A stretch of DNA of 64,000 nucleotides from Streptomyces sp. NBC_01481 (lineage in GTDB: Bacteria > Actinomycetota > Actinomycetes > Streptomycetales > Streptomycetaceae), in NCBI RefSeq assembly GCF_026339995.1, contig NZ_JAPEPT010000007.1, forward strand, positions 228,501-292,500. The letters run 5' to 3'. This document shows positions 26,945 to 36,086 of this stretch, in pieces. The translations under genes and the position numbers were made by a program. How positions within the stretch are numbered: position 1 is the first letter of the stretch; each line of letters begins with the position of its first letter. The notes below the pieces were generated by a model. The model had not been told where the DNA came from. It worked only from the letters and a program-made list of their open reading frames with translations, and made no database searches.

Positions 26945-28275
26945 CGCGCACCTCCCAGGGGCAGCGTCGCCAGCACGCCGGGCAGCTGCTCGCGATCCAG
27001 TCGTACGAGACCGACCTTCGCCGATCGTGCGGCCTGCTCCAACGCCCGCCGCACCCCGACCAGTTCGGTGTCGGAGCCGCCGGTGATGCGGACATGGCCG
27101 CCCACGGTCATCGACCCCTGGTGTGTGCCACGGCGCAGCGTGAGGCTGAAGGTGGTCGCGTAGGCCGGTGCCGAGGTGAGCAACGACACCAGCTTGGGGA
27201 GCGGAGACGCTCCACGTCCCAACTCGGGCCAGCGGCCCACCGCGTATGTGGTGTGCCAGCGATCGTCGCAGCGCCAGACGCGCGGGGTCTCGGCGGTGCG
27301 ACGCTGGGGCGCGGCGTCCGGCCGGCTCGCCCGCGCGGCCAGCCTGGGGCTGGCGCAGGCCGAAGTCGCCACTGTGGTGTTCAGGTCCTCCTGGTCCAGT
27401 ACCACGGCCCGGAATCCGGCACCCGTGACCCGGCTTGCCACATGGTCGGCCACGCGCACCAGGCAGCGCTGGGCGCCTTCGATCCCGCCGCCACGTGCCT
27501 CGACGGCCTCCCGGCAGAGCTCCGGGTCCAGCTTCACCGCCACCCAGGTCATCCTCAGCGCCGGCGCCCCGGTCCGCTCCTGCAGCGGCGCGTAGGAGAG
27601 TCGCGCAACCGACTGCTGGGGCAGATGCGGCGCGGGCGCCGAACGCACCTGCTGAACCAACTGCACCGACTCCACCACGATGTCGTCCACTTCGAGGGCG
27701 CCGCCCAGGAGGGACAGCGGGAGCGCCCGGGCACCGAACGCAGGGCGCAGGGCGTCACCGCTCGCCTCGACCCTCACCACCGCGGTCAGGAAGGTGCCGT
27801 CACCGAGCATCCCCACCGTGCGCCGATCCCGGTCGACGTAGGTGAACGGCCGGAATCCCGGCACGCTTTCAACGACCGGAGCCAGCGACGGGTCCACTTC
27901 CCCCGCGGCCAGTCCGGCGGCACGCCTGCGCGCGCGGAGGGCCAGCGCTGTCGACAGCCAGTCCTGCACGGCATGGCCGCGGCGGCGTATCACGGCGACC
28001 AGAACCAGCACGGACGAGACGGCAACGGTGGGGACCATCCAGAGCCCGCCCAGGGCGACTCCGACCGCCGTCAGCGCAAGTGCCGCCTCGATGAGCACCA
28101 GTTGTCGCAACTGGAAAGGACCGACACGATTGGTTCGGGAAAGAGGCCGCAGAGTCGTCGTCGGGGGTATGTGCTGCGGCCTCGAAGTTCCCCGCTCGTT
28201 GCTTCGTTGCCGTCGGGAAGTGTCAGGGGCCCGTTCGGTAGTCCGCCCATTTCGCGCGCGCGTCGCCGTACCCAT
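26941..28275 (-). CDS. eccE: type VII secretion core component EccE
   Basis: EccE is a membrane subunit at the edge of the ESX channel. The 444-residue protein has a basic N-terminal arm, two adjacent helices (about residues 55-72 and 78-95: LIEAALALTAVGVALGGLWM, TVAVSSVLVLVAVI), then a large soluble domain (PFTYVDRDRRTVGMLGDGTFLTAVVRVE and later). This matches EccE topology. The first start codon is at 28275. The divergent eccB begins 181 bases away, so both share the control region 28276-28456. It overlaps the downstream gene by four bases. Confidence 0.88.
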   Translation of the reverse strand: MGTATRARNGRTTERAPDTSRRQRSNERGTSRPQHIPPTTTLRPLSRTNRVGPFQLRQLVLIEAALALTAVGVALGGLWMVPTVAVSSVLVLVAVIRRRGHAVQDWLSTALALRARRRAAGLAAGEVDPSLAPVVESVPGFRPFTYVDRDRRTVGMLGDGTFLTAVVRVEASGDALRPAFGARALPLSLLGGALEVDDIVVESVQLVQQVRSAPAPHLPQQSVARLSYAPLQERTGAPALRMTWVAVKLDPELCREAVEARGGGIEGAQRCLVRVADHVASRVTGAGFRAVVLDQEDLNTTVATSACASPRLAARASRPDAAPQRRTAETPRVWRCDDRWHTTYAVGRWPELGRGASPLPKLVSLLTSAPAYATTFSLTLRRGTHQGSMTVGGHVRITGGSDTELVGVRRALEQAARSAKVGLVRLDREQLPGVLATLPLGGAR

Positions 28276-28456
28276 CGCCGCGTTGCCCCCTCGTGTCCGT
28301 AATTACCAAATTCCCATGGGCGTTGACCGGGCGATCACCCTACCTGAGCAGTGAGACGGAAGCGCCAGCAGGCATAGTAGGGGGCTGGTACGACGGCGGC
28401 CCTGCTCGGTGAGTATGGGAACCTGGTCGCCCGGCGGGGAGAGGGACAGCGGACAG

Positions 28457-29989
28457 ATGGCATCACGACGGGACGAACTCAACGCCTACACCTTCGCGAA
28501 GCGAAGGCTGATTGCGCAGTTCGTACAGCCGAACTCGACCGGTTCGGAAGAAGGTGCGCCGCGCCCGCTGCGTGCGGTGATGCCCGGAGCGATCGTCGGA
28601 GTGGTGATCCTCGCCGTCTTCGGGGCGTGGGGCATGTTCAAACCGGTAGCACCCAAGGGGTGGGACAAACCGAAAGAGAACGTGATCATTGCCAGCAAGT
28701 CCACCACGCGCTATGTGGTGTTGGAGACCAATGGCAAGCGGCAGCTCCACCCCGTTCTGAACATGGCGTCCGCCAAACTCCTCCTCGACCCGGACAAGGG
28801 CAAGGTCATCAACGTCTCCGAGTCGGTACTCGACAACGGGAAGATCCCGCACGGAGCAACCCTCGGCATTCCCTATGCCCCTGACCGGCTGCCCGACGCC
28901 GGGGAAGCCGGCGGAACCAAGCGCTGGGCGGTCTGTGAGCGCCCGGGCGAGGGCGGCAGGGCCATTCAGAAGGCGGCATTCGTCCTCGCCGAACGCGAGT
29001 ACAAGAAGACCGAAGGTGCAAACCGTCTGACTGGCGGTGAACTGCTGTACGTGGAGGGGCCCGCGCCCGACCAGACCCGCTATGTCGTCGACGCCGAGGG
29101 CAAGGCGTATGCCGTGGCGAAGGACGAACTGCTGCTGCGCCAGTTGGTGGGGCAGGGCCGTGCACCTCAGCGGGTGTCGGCCGCCTGGCTGGACACCCTG
29201 CACAAGGGCGACCCCATCAAGTTCCCGAAGGTGACCGGCACTGTCGGCACTGACGCCAACGTGCCCGGTGACCTGGAGCCCGAGTTCAACAAGGTGGGCA
29301 TGGTCCTCATGGCGACCGACGGGACAAAGAACCAGCAGTACGTGGTCCTGCCCGGCCGAGTCGCCCCCGTCTCGGACTTCACCGCGAAGCTGCTGCTCAA
29401 CAGCAAGGACTCGATCCAGCTCGGCCAGGCCGGCCGGGCGAAGTCCGTCAGCGCCGCCACCTTCCAGCCGGGCGAGGCCTTCGGGCAGAACAACGACTGG
29501 CCGGAGCAAGCCCCGAAGCCCGTCAACTCGCCGACGATTGCCGACGGCAGCCGCAACACCGTGTGCAACGTTCTGCGCAAGGTGGACAGTGCCAACGGCG
29601 CCACCACGCTCAGCACCTGGGCCGGCACCGACTTCCCGGCGATCCTGCCGACCGGTTCGAGCAGCGCCTACGTCACTCCCGGATCGGGCCTGCTGTTCCG
29701 GCAGTTCAAGGGGTCCACGACCGGCTCGGGCTTCCTCTTCCTGGTCACCGACACGGGACTGCGGTACGCGATGCAGTCCAACGGAGACACGGCGACCGGC
29801 GATTCCGGTATCGGCTCCTCCGGCTCGGCGAAGGAGAAGGAGGCGCGGCAGCAAGAGGCCCAGCAGGCCCAGAACCGGCTCGGCTACAAGAGCGTCGATC
29901 CGGTGCCGGTTCCCGCAGCGTGGTCCTCGTTCCTGCCGACCGGACCGCGTCTGTCGACCGGAGCCGCCATCCAGCCCCAGGGTTCGTGA
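28457..29989 (+). CDS. eccB: type VII secretion core component EccB
   Basis: EccB anchors the periplasmic/outer part of the ESX membrane complex. The 510-residue protein opens MASRRDELNAYTFAKRRLIA, a clear EccB signature, has one membrane helix at about 42-62 (VMPGAIVGVVILAVFGAWGM), and a large outer domain of R-type repeats. ATG 28457 is preferred because GAGAGGGACAGCGGACAG precedes it and the product begins at the family start; a GTG at 28409 would add 16 residues. The stop (TGA) overlaps a possible GTG start of the mycosin gene. Confidence 0.93.
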   Translation: MASRRDELNAYTFAKRRLIAQFVQPNSTGSEEGAPRPLRAVMPGAIVGVVILAVFGAWGMFKPVAPKGWDKPKENVIIASKSTTRYVVLETNGKRQLHPVLNMASAKLLLDPDKGKVINVSESVLDNGKIPHGATLGIPYAPDRLPDAGEAGGTKRWAVCERPGEGGRAIQKAAFVLAEREYKKTEGANRLTGGELLYVEGPAPDQTRYVVDAEGKAYAVAKDELLLRQLVGQGRAPQRVSAAWLDTLHKGDPIKFPKVTGTVGTDANVPGDLEPEFNKVGMVLMATDGTKNQQYVVLPGRVAPVSDFTAKLLLNSKDSIQLGQAGRAKSVSAATFQPGEAFGQNNDWPEQAPKPVNSPTIADGSRNTVCNVLRKVDSANGATTLSTWAGTDFPAILPTGSSSAYVTPGSGLLFRQFKGSTTGSGFLFLVTDTGLRYAMQSNGDTATGDSGIGSSGSAKEKEARQQEAQQAQNRLGYKSVDPVPVPAAWSSFLPTGPRLSTGAAIQPQGS

Positions 29990-30003
29990 GGGCGGTGGCA
30001 GAC

Positions 30004-31242
30004 ATGACTCACACGTACCGCCGGCTCCTCACCGCTGCGGCCGCCACCGCGATCACCTTCATCGGCCTGCCGGTTACCCCGGCGGCCGCCGACTCGGGCA
30101 CCCAGTGCACCTTCCCCGGGAAGATGTACGAGGGCCGCCCGTGGGCGCTGCAGCGGGTCATGCTGGACGAGCTGTGGAAGCAGTCCACCGGCAAGGGAGT
30201 ACGGGTCGCGGTCATCGACACCGGCGTCGACGACAAGAACCCGCAGCTGAGCCGTGCGGTGGACGTCAAGAGTGGCCTGAACCTGCTCCCCGAGAAGGAC
30301 GAGAAGGGCAACAAGATCGAGCGGGGCAAGGCGGACGGCACCACGGACACGGTGGGCCACGGCACCAAGATCGCCGGCATCATCGCGGCCCGCCCCGCGA
30401 AGGGCACCGGATTCGTCGGCCTCGCTCCGGACGCCACGATCATTCCCATCAAGCAGAACGACGCCGAGGGCCATGGCACCGCCAAGACCCTCGCCCAGGC
30501 GATCGACCATGCGGTCCGGGCCCGCGCCGACGTCATCAACATCTCCCAGGACACGGCCAACGCCGTGGAGCCCACCCTTCTGCTGAAGCAGGCGGTCGAC
30601 AGGGCCCTGGCCAAGGAGATCGTGGTCGTCGCCTCCGCGGGCAACGACGGCCTGGGCGGCAATGTGAAGAAGACCTACCCGGCCTCGTACGCCGGCGTTC
30701 TGGCCGTGGCCGCGTCCGACCGCAACAACGAACGCGCGTACTTCTCCCAGTCGGGCGAGTTCGTCGGCATCGCGGCCCCCGGTGTGGACATGGTCACCAC
30801 CGTCCCCGGGGGCGGCCACTGCGCCGACAACGGCACCAGCTTCTCGGCGCCGTATGTCGCGGGGATCGCCGCACTCGTCAAGAGCAAGCACAACAAGTGG
30901 ACACAGAAGCAGATCGTCGCCCAGCTCCAGCAGACAGCCGAACGCTCGACCGCGGGCCACGACCGCCTCGTCGGATGGGGCGTCGTCGACCCGGTGCGCG
31001 CCCTGACCGAGGACGACAAGCCCATCGACCAACCGGTCGCCCATGAGGGCGTAACCAGAGGCGAGGCACCGACCCCGGCCGAACTGCACCTCGGTGAGAC
31101 GGCGGATGAACGCAACGCTCGCCTCGCGACGTATGTGGTGGTGGGCGGAGGCGTCCTGGTCGCGGCAATCGCGGGTGGCGCGGTGGCACTTCGTGACGCG
31201 CGACGGCGTACGAGGCGGATCACTGGGGAGGCGCGCGGCTGA
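30004..31242 (+). CDS. mycP: mycosin (ESX-associated subtilisin-like serine protease), copy 1
   Basis: MycP proteases stabilise and process substrates of the ESX system outside the membrane. The 412-residue protein has a signal peptide (MTHTYRRLLTAAAATAITFI), an S8 catalytic triad with D72 (AVIDTGV), H119 (VGHGTKIAG) and S279 (NGTSFSAPYVAG), and a C-terminal helix (VVVGGGVLVAAIAGGAVAL) with a basic tail. ATG 30004 is chosen; an in-frame GTG at 29986 overlaps the eccB stop (GTGA). The gene is coupled to eccB. A second mycosin gene sits 2.5 kb downstream. Confidence 0.93.
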   Translation: MTHTYRRLLTAAAATAITFIGLPVTPAAADSGTQCTFPGKMYEGRPWALQRVMLDELWKQSTGKGVRVAVIDTGVDDKNPQLSRAVDVKSGLNLLPEKDEKGNKIERGKADGTTDTVGHGTKIAGIIAARPAKGTGFVGLAPDATIIPIKQNDAEGHGTAKTLAQAIDHAVRARADVINISQDTANAVEPTLLLKQAVDRALAKEIVVVASAGNDGLGGNVKKTYPASYAGVLAVAASDRNNERAYFSQSGEFVGIAAPGVDMVTTVPGGGHCADNGTSFSAPYVAGIAALVKSKHNKWTQKQIVAQLQQTAERSTAGHDRLVGWGVVDPVRALTEDDKPIDQPVAHEGVTRGEAPTPAELHLGETADERNARLATYVVVGGGVLVAAIAGGAVALRDARRRTRRITGEARG

Positions 31243-31349
31243 GTGATCGACAGCAAGAGATCGGACCTGACGGGGAACGTTGCAACCGCATAGGCCTCTG
31301 GGGACGTCACACCTGGTGGCCGGGCGAAGTCGCGTGACGGATAAGACAC

Positions 31350-31378
31350 TTGGGGCTGTCATACCCAGTGGCTAGACT
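31350..31378 (+). promoter_or_regulatory. candidate sigma-70 (HrdB-type) promoter
   Basis: TTGGGG at 31350-31355 and TAGACT at 31373-31378 are separated by 17 bases, near the consensus spacing. It would start an mRNA near 31385 for the gene at 31460 and the downstream ESX genes. Confidence 0.45.
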
Positions 31379-31459
31379 GGTATTTGCGCGATCAGTGATG
31401 TGCGAGTGACCACGATCGCAACGTGTGACAGCTGTAGCAAACGGGGAGGAACGGGCATC

Positions 31460-31942
31460 GTGCTCGATGCAGAGGGTGGCGGGGTCGGCGCGACCGGTGG
31501 GAGTGACCTAGAGCGCGGCGTGGGGGCGCTGCAGCGGTTCCAGCAGCGAGTGATCAAGCTGCTGGGGGACCTTGAGGAGGGGGCAGCCAGCAAGACGAAG
31601 GTTGCCGCCCAGACAGTTCCCCGGGGTTCTTTCAGCGATAGCAGCGTGACATTCCACGAGGCGGACGGGTTCTACCGCGAGTACAACCGCGTCCACTCCG
31701 AGCTTGTCTCGCTCTCCAAGTCTCTTGGCGATCAGATTGAGATGTTGCGTATCGCTGTGCGTGGCGCGGAAGTTGGCTTCGACAACCTGGAAGAGGACCT
31801 GCGGCGGCGCTTCCATTCGATCCAGACCCGTGTCCTCCAGGAGCAGCAGGAGAAGCATGACAAGGCGCCCGGGGACAAGAGCGGCGTGTCCGAGCCGCCG
31901 CGTGACGAGCGCAAGAAGATCCGTTCGAAGGACCTGGGGTGA
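31460..31942 (+). CDS. helical ESX-locus protein, small partner of the next gene
   Basis: The 160-residue product is mostly helical and charged (VGALQRFQQRVIKLLGDLEE, then YNRVHSELVSLSKSLGDQIE). It has no signal peptide or WXG motif. GTG 31460 (LDAEGGGVGATGG) is preferred because GGGGAGGAAC lies just upstream; a GTG at 31400 is an alternative. Its stop is followed six bases later by the 592-residue protein, so the two are probably co-made. A role as chaperone or partner in ESX export is inference from the neighbours. Confidence 0.65.
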   Translation: MLDAEGGGVGATGGSDLERGVGALQRFQQRVIKLLGDLEEGAASKTKVAAQTVPRGSFSDSSVTFHEADGFYREYNRVHSELVSLSKSLGDQIEMLRIAVRGAEVGFDNLEEDLRRRFHSIQTRVLQEQQEKHDKAPGDKSGVSEPPRDERKKIRSKDLG

Positions 31943-31948
31943 TCGCTG

Positions 31949-33727
31949 ATGGGTGAGAAGAAGAAGCCGACCCCCGAGCAGCTGCAGGCTCAGGACACAA
32001 AGCAGATCGAGACGCAGTTCGGCGCAACTGATGCTCTTGAACGCTTCGCGACGATGATGGACGACATCGGCTTCGGCGTCGGCAGTGGTCCGGGCGGGTT
32101 CTTCGGTAAGACGAGCTTCGAAGAGGCCCAGCTCAACGCGATGCTCGACCTCGTCGAGAACTCCAACCCGGCGGACCTGGAAAATGCAGGCGACGCTCTC
32201 GTGAAGGCGAAGAGTGCCCTCAACAACGCTGCCAAGGAGCTTGCCGACTACGTCAACAAGGTCGAGTGGAAGGGCGAGGCCGCCAAAGAGTTCCAGCGGT
32301 TTGGAACGGCGCTTGCCGAGCACGCCTATGCGCTGGGCAGGTTCGCCAACGCTGCCGGTTCGCAGATGAAGGTCGCCAGCACGGGCCTGACGTCGGTGAT
32401 CAACTCCATGCCGCGCGAGCGGGACACTCGACTGATCGCGAAGAAACCCGAGGCGTTCATGCTGACCCCGGGTAAGGAGACCAACCCGGAGTACACCGAG
32501 GCCGTAAAGGTGGAGAAGAACCGCCAGGAGGCCATCAACCAGATGAACCGCCTGGCCTCGTTTTACGCGGTTTCCCAGGCGTCTCTGGCGGGGCAAGAGG
32601 CCCCGAAGTTTCCCCCGATGCTGAAGGCGGATGTCCCTCCGCCATCGGCTGGCAGCAGTAGGAGGCGAGTCGAGGCAGGTGACACTGCATCACACGTTGA
32701 CGCTTCAGACTCCACCAGCCAGCAAGCGGCGCCTCGGCGAGCGGAGTCCACCGCCGCAACGGACACGTCTCGAGCTGAAGCCATCGGCACGGGTACGACC
32801 GTTCCGGACCGAAATACGTCGGTGGAGATCGACAGCGTCTCGGCGCCGCCGGCTCCCACCCAAAGTACGGGGGTAACTCCGCCCACCCCTACCACCGGTC
32901 CGGTCGGCCCCGCAGCTGGTCCGGTGCCGCCGGGCGCGGGCGGCCTCCCGAACCCCGTTCGAGGCGGTGTACCGCAGTCCAAAGGGACGTCGGGAGCACC
33001 GAGGACCGGCGGCCCGAGGGCCAGCGCAGTTGGACGGTCCGGCACTTCAGGAGGCAGCCCCGCACCAGCAGGGCGCGCCGGAACCGTCGGTCGGCCTGGA
33101 GCTGCCGGAACCAGCCAGACCGGGGCGGGGCGAGCTGGACCGATTGGTCGACCGGGAACGGGCGGTGGGCCCGCCGCCACGGGGCGCGCTGGCGGCCCTA
33201 GCACTGCCGGCCGTACACCAATGGCCGGTCGGCCAGGGACGGCTGGTCAACCCGTGGCCGGACGTGAGGGCAAGAGCGGATCTGGAGCTCCTCGGGCCGG
33301 TCGTGGAGGCGGCATCGTGGGGGGTACGCCGCAGCGTTCCGCCACGGGCTCCGCCGGATCTCGTATCCCGCGGGGAACGGTTATCGGCGGTGAGGGAGCA
33401 GCCACGGGCCGCGCCTCCGCGGCTAAGCCCAGCCAGTCCGGAGTCATCGGGGCAAGCGGTGCGAAAGGTGCACCCCGCGCCACTGGGCGGGGCACACCCA
33501 GCGCGAACGGAGTTGTTGGCACTCCGCGCAGTGGTGCCACCGGTTCGCGGCCAGGAGCACGAGGCTTCACCGCAGGCGGTGGCGGCTTGCAGAGAGCCCG
33601 CTCTGGCCAGCGGTCGGATGACGACGAGCAAGAGCGCACCGGATCCACACGTCCGGACTATCTGACGGAAGACGAAGAGACGTGGACGGCCCGCCGACGC
33701 GGTGCTGTACCGCCGGTGATCGACTAG
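31949..33727 (+). CDS. large WXG-like protein with long disordered tail (candidate ESX substrate)
   Basis: The 592-residue protein has a helical N-terminal half with a WXG-type motif at 107-109 (VEWKGEAAKEFQRFG) in a helix-turn-helix setting like that of WXG100/PPE-type proteins. From about residue 225 it turns into a very long Gly/Pro/Ala/Arg tail (GRAGTVGRPGAAGTSQ, SRPGARGFTAGG). There is no signal peptide. It lies between two mycosin genes and the small WXG proteins. These features suggest an ESX-exported protein, perhaps cleaved by a mycosin. Function of the tail is unknown. Confidence 0.72.
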   Translation: MGEKKKPTPEQLQAQDTKQIETQFGATDALERFATMMDDIGFGVGSGPGGFFGKTSFEEAQLNAMLDLVENSNPADLENAGDALVKAKSALNNAAKELADYVNKVEWKGEAAKEFQRFGTALAEHAYALGRFANAAGSQMKVASTGLTSVINSMPRERDTRLIAKKPEAFMLTPGKETNPEYTEAVKVEKNRQEAINQMNRLASFYAVSQASLAGQEAPKFPPMLKADVPPPSAGSSRRRVEAGDTASHVDASDSTSQQAAPRRAESTAATDTSRAEAIGTGTTVPDRNTSVEIDSVSAPPAPTQSTGVTPPTPTTGPVGPAAGPVPPGAGGLPNPVRGGVPQSKGTSGAPRTGGPRASAVGRSGTSGGSPAPAGRAGTVGRPGAAGTSQTGAGRAGPIGRPGTGGGPAATGRAGGPSTAGRTPMAGRPGTAGQPVAGREGKSGSGAPRAGRGGGIVGGTPQRSATGSAGSRIPRGTVIGGEGAATGRASAAKPSQSGVIGASGAKGAPRATGRGTPSANGVVGTPRSGATGSRPGARGFTAGGGGLQRARSGQRSDDDEQERTGSTRPDYLTEDEETWTARRRGAVPPVID

Positions 33728-33752
33728 GCACAAGGAAGGTTCGGAAGCCGGG

Positions 33753-35015
33753 ATGACAGCAGGAACGAGCCACGAGCGGCGGCGCTCTGCGCCGCTCGCT
33801 CTGCGGCGGGGTCTGACTTGCACGCTGACTCTGGTCTGTGCGTGGGCTACCGGTGTCGTCGGCATGGCTTCGGTCGCGGTGGCGGCCGACATGCGGGCGA
33901 AGCAGTGGTACCTGGATGCGATGCACGTTGAGGAAGTGTGGAAGAGCGCTACTGGCGAAGGAATCAAGGTCGCTGTCATTGACTCGGGCGTCAACTCTTC
34001 CACGACTTCGCTGAAGGGGCAGGTCCTGAAGGGGGTTGATGCAACGGATGCGCCAGGGGAGGCAACGGACGACTATGACGGGCATGGGACGACCATGGCC
34101 GAACTGATCGCCGGTACGGGGGCTGGCGGCGGTCTGCGCGGGCTGGCACCTGGCGCCAAGATCATCCCTGTGCGAGTTGCGGATGGTGCATTCGCGGGCA
34201 AGTACAAGGTGAATGCCTGGGATGAAGCGAATGCCATTAGGGCAGCGGCCGACAGTGATGCACGCATCATCAACATGTCGTGGGGCACTGAGTTCATGAC
34301 TCCTCGCGAGCATGAGGCAGTCAAGTATGCAGAAACCAAGGGCAAGTTGTTCTTCGCTCCCGTAGGTAATAGCGCCAAGAAGGGCAACAAACCGGAGTAC
34401 CCTGCCAGCTATCGAGAAGTTGTAGGCGTCGGCGCCTCCAACCGTGACGGCGAGGTAGCCGACTACTCTCAGCACGGGGACTTCGTGGACATCGCCGCGC
34501 CCGGTAACGACATCCCGCGCTGGTGCGACGCGAACTTCAAGCGCTACTGCGACGGCGACGGCGGAACCAGCGCCGCCACCGCCATCGCTTCCGCTTCCGC
34601 CGCCTTGGTCTGGTCCGCTCACCCTGACTGGACCGCAAACCAGGTCCTCCGCGTCATGTTCGAGAGCGCTGCCCGGCCGGAGGGCTCGAAAGCGGGCACG
34701 CTCAGCAACTACCTCGGCCACGGCATCGTCCGCCCAGGTGCTCATATCAACCGTGGCCTGGGCAAGCCCGGCGACCCGGGCCTCAGCCCGCTGACCAACG
34801 AGAAGACGCCTGTCTCGGCTGCCTCATCCGCCCCCTCTGCACCAGCTTCGTCACAAGCCCCGAAGGGCAAGCCGGGCGCAGACGCCGTCGTGGCAGGCTC
34901 CAGCAAGAAGGCTGAAGACGATGGCCAGTTGGGCCTGATCCTCGGCGCGGCCGCGGCCGTAGTAGTCCTCGCGGCTGGAGCCTTCGCCGTACTCCGCAGG
35001 CGCCGCAGCGCCTGA
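33753..35015 (+). CDS. mycosin (ESX-associated subtilisin-like serine protease), copy 2
   Basis: A second 420-residue S8 protease with a signal segment (LTCTLTLVCAWATGVVGMAS), the triad D77 (AVIDSGV), H111 (DGHGTTMAE) and S273 (GGTSAATAIAS), and a C-terminal helix (LGLILGAAAAVVVLAAGAFA) followed by RRRR. It is clearly diverged from the first mycosin. Its coding sequence uses more A/T-ending codons in its middle than the flanking core genes. It immediately follows the large WXG-like gene and precedes the small WXG100 pair, so it may be dedicated to those substrates. Confidence 0.92.
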   Translation: MTAGTSHERRRSAPLALRRGLTCTLTLVCAWATGVVGMASVAVAADMRAKQWYLDAMHVEEVWKSATGEGIKVAVIDSGVNSSTTSLKGQVLKGVDATDAPGEATDDYDGHGTTMAELIAGTGAGGGLRGLAPGAKIIPVRVADGAFAGKYKVNAWDEANAIRAAADSDARIINMSWGTEFMTPREHEAVKYAETKGKLFFAPVGNSAKKGNKPEYPASYREVVGVGASNRDGEVADYSQHGDFVDIAAPGNDIPRWCDANFKRYCDGDGGTSAATAIASASAALVWSAHPDWTANQVLRVMFESAARPEGSKAGTLSNYLGHGIVRPGAHINRGLGKPGDPGLSPLTNEKTPVSAASSAPSAPASSQAPKGKPGADAVVAGSSKKAEDDGQLGLILGAAAAVVVLAAGAFAVLRRRRSA

Positions 35016-35116
35016 TTACGGCTTCCTTCAACCACTCAGCCCACCAAGCCGTCGCGCCGGACACACGCACCGCCACGACGCAATCCATAGAAAACACAGG
35101 GAAGGAAGATCGACAC

Positions 35117-35479
35117 ATGGCAGTCCAGAAGGTTGGCGATCAGAGCCTCAAGGATTTCCAGGACGAGATCACGATCAAGTTCGAGGACGTCAAGGGGCAG
35201 CTGAAGGCTCTCCACGGCGTCATCGACGGCGTGCAGGGCCGCTGGCAAGGTGTCGGTGCCGCCTCGTTCGACCGGAAGCAGACCGAGATCAACCAGGGCA
35301 TGGTGCGCATCGCGAAGTTGCTGCTCAACTTCCAGGAAGCGATTCAGGTCACCCGCACCACGGCCGGCAACACAGAGGACGAGGTCGAGGCGGCTCTGCG
35401 CGGGGTCGACGTGACCGCTGGCTTCTCGGGTGACGCGGGTGCGACGAGGGCGGCGACGTCGAACATCGCCGGCTACTGA
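35117..35479 (+). CDS. WXG100 family ESX substrate
   Basis: A 120-residue helical protein with the WXG turn at 43-45 (GRWQGVGAASFDRKQ) between two amphipathic helices. WXG100 proteins leave the cell as folded dimers through ESX. The ATG follows GGGAAGGAAG. It is followed by a second small helical gene 62 bases later, most likely its partner. In Streptomyces coelicolor such a pair (EsxA/EsxB) is secreted and affects sporulation; I do not assign which one this is. The C-terminal export signal of the YxxxD/E type is not obvious. Confidence 0.87.
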   Translation: MAVQKVGDQSLKDFQDEITIKFEDVKGQLKALHGVIDGVQGRWQGVGAASFDRKQTEINQGMVRIAKLLLNFQEAIQVTRTTAGNTEDEVEAALRGVDVTAGFSGDAGATRAATSNIAGY

Positions 35480-35541
35480 CGAGCGCGTCAAGATCTCGCG
35501 ATTAGGCAACACATCAGACTCAACCGGCAGTTGGAGGACCC

Positions 35542-35853
35542 GTGGCACAACAGAACGACGGCAACATGGTCGTCACCTATTCATCGCTCGAAGAAGCCGC
35601 CATTGTCATCGGCAAGCAGGCCGATCGACTGGACCAGACCCTTGAGGCCATCCAGAGGAAGATCAAGGGCGTTTCCGCGACCTTCGAGGGTGAAGCCAAG
35701 ACTGCGGCGGACACCGCTCACAAGAAGTGGGACGATGAGACGAGGAAAATTCACGAGGCCCTGAAGGGCATCGCAAAGGCTGTTCACGACGCAGGTCCCC
35801 TCTACAAGAGTGGCGACCTGAAGTCGGCCTCGCACTTCCACAACATGGGTTGA
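35542..35853 (+). CDS. WXG100-like ESX partner with FEG in place of WXG
   Basis: A 103-residue helical protein of WXG100 size. The turn reads FEG (residues 48-50, in SATFEGEAKTAADTAHKKW) instead of W-x-G. The helix-turn-helix pattern otherwise fits and the position right after the WXG100 gene points to a heterodimer partner. GTG 35542 is the start. A strong terminator follows the stop, so the unit ends here. Similar replacements are known in WXG-family partners, so loss of function need not follow. Confidence 0.8.
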   Translation: MAQQNDGNMVVTYSSLEEAAIVIGKQADRLDQTLEAIQRKIKGVSATFEGEAKTAADTAHKKWDDETRKIHEALKGIAKAVHDAGPLYKSGDLKSASHFHNMG

Positions 35854-35871
35854 GCGAGAGACGTCACAAGG

Positions 35872-35904
35872 AAGGGTGGGCACGCGCGGGAGGTGCCCAC
35901 CCTT
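35872..35904 (+). terminator. terminator after the esx pair; same core sequence as at 41588
   Basis: AAGGGTGGGCAC (35872-35883) pairs perfectly with GTGCCCACCCTT (35893-35904); TTGTCTTTG follows. The core of arms and loop is repeated identically at 41589-41619. Confidence 0.85.
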
Positions 35905-36086
35905 TGTCTTTGCTGCTACGTGGTGGCGGTCATCTTCCGTCGCCTCGTGCAAGTCCTGAGCCCTCATGTCGCGTCTCCCAATGGCGCTCGTCAGGAAGCC
36001 GTGCGCTCAACCCCACCTGCCTCTTCCTCCGAACCGGCGCTTGAGTAGGCTCGTCCCGCTCAACACACACCGGGGGAAATTTGCGC

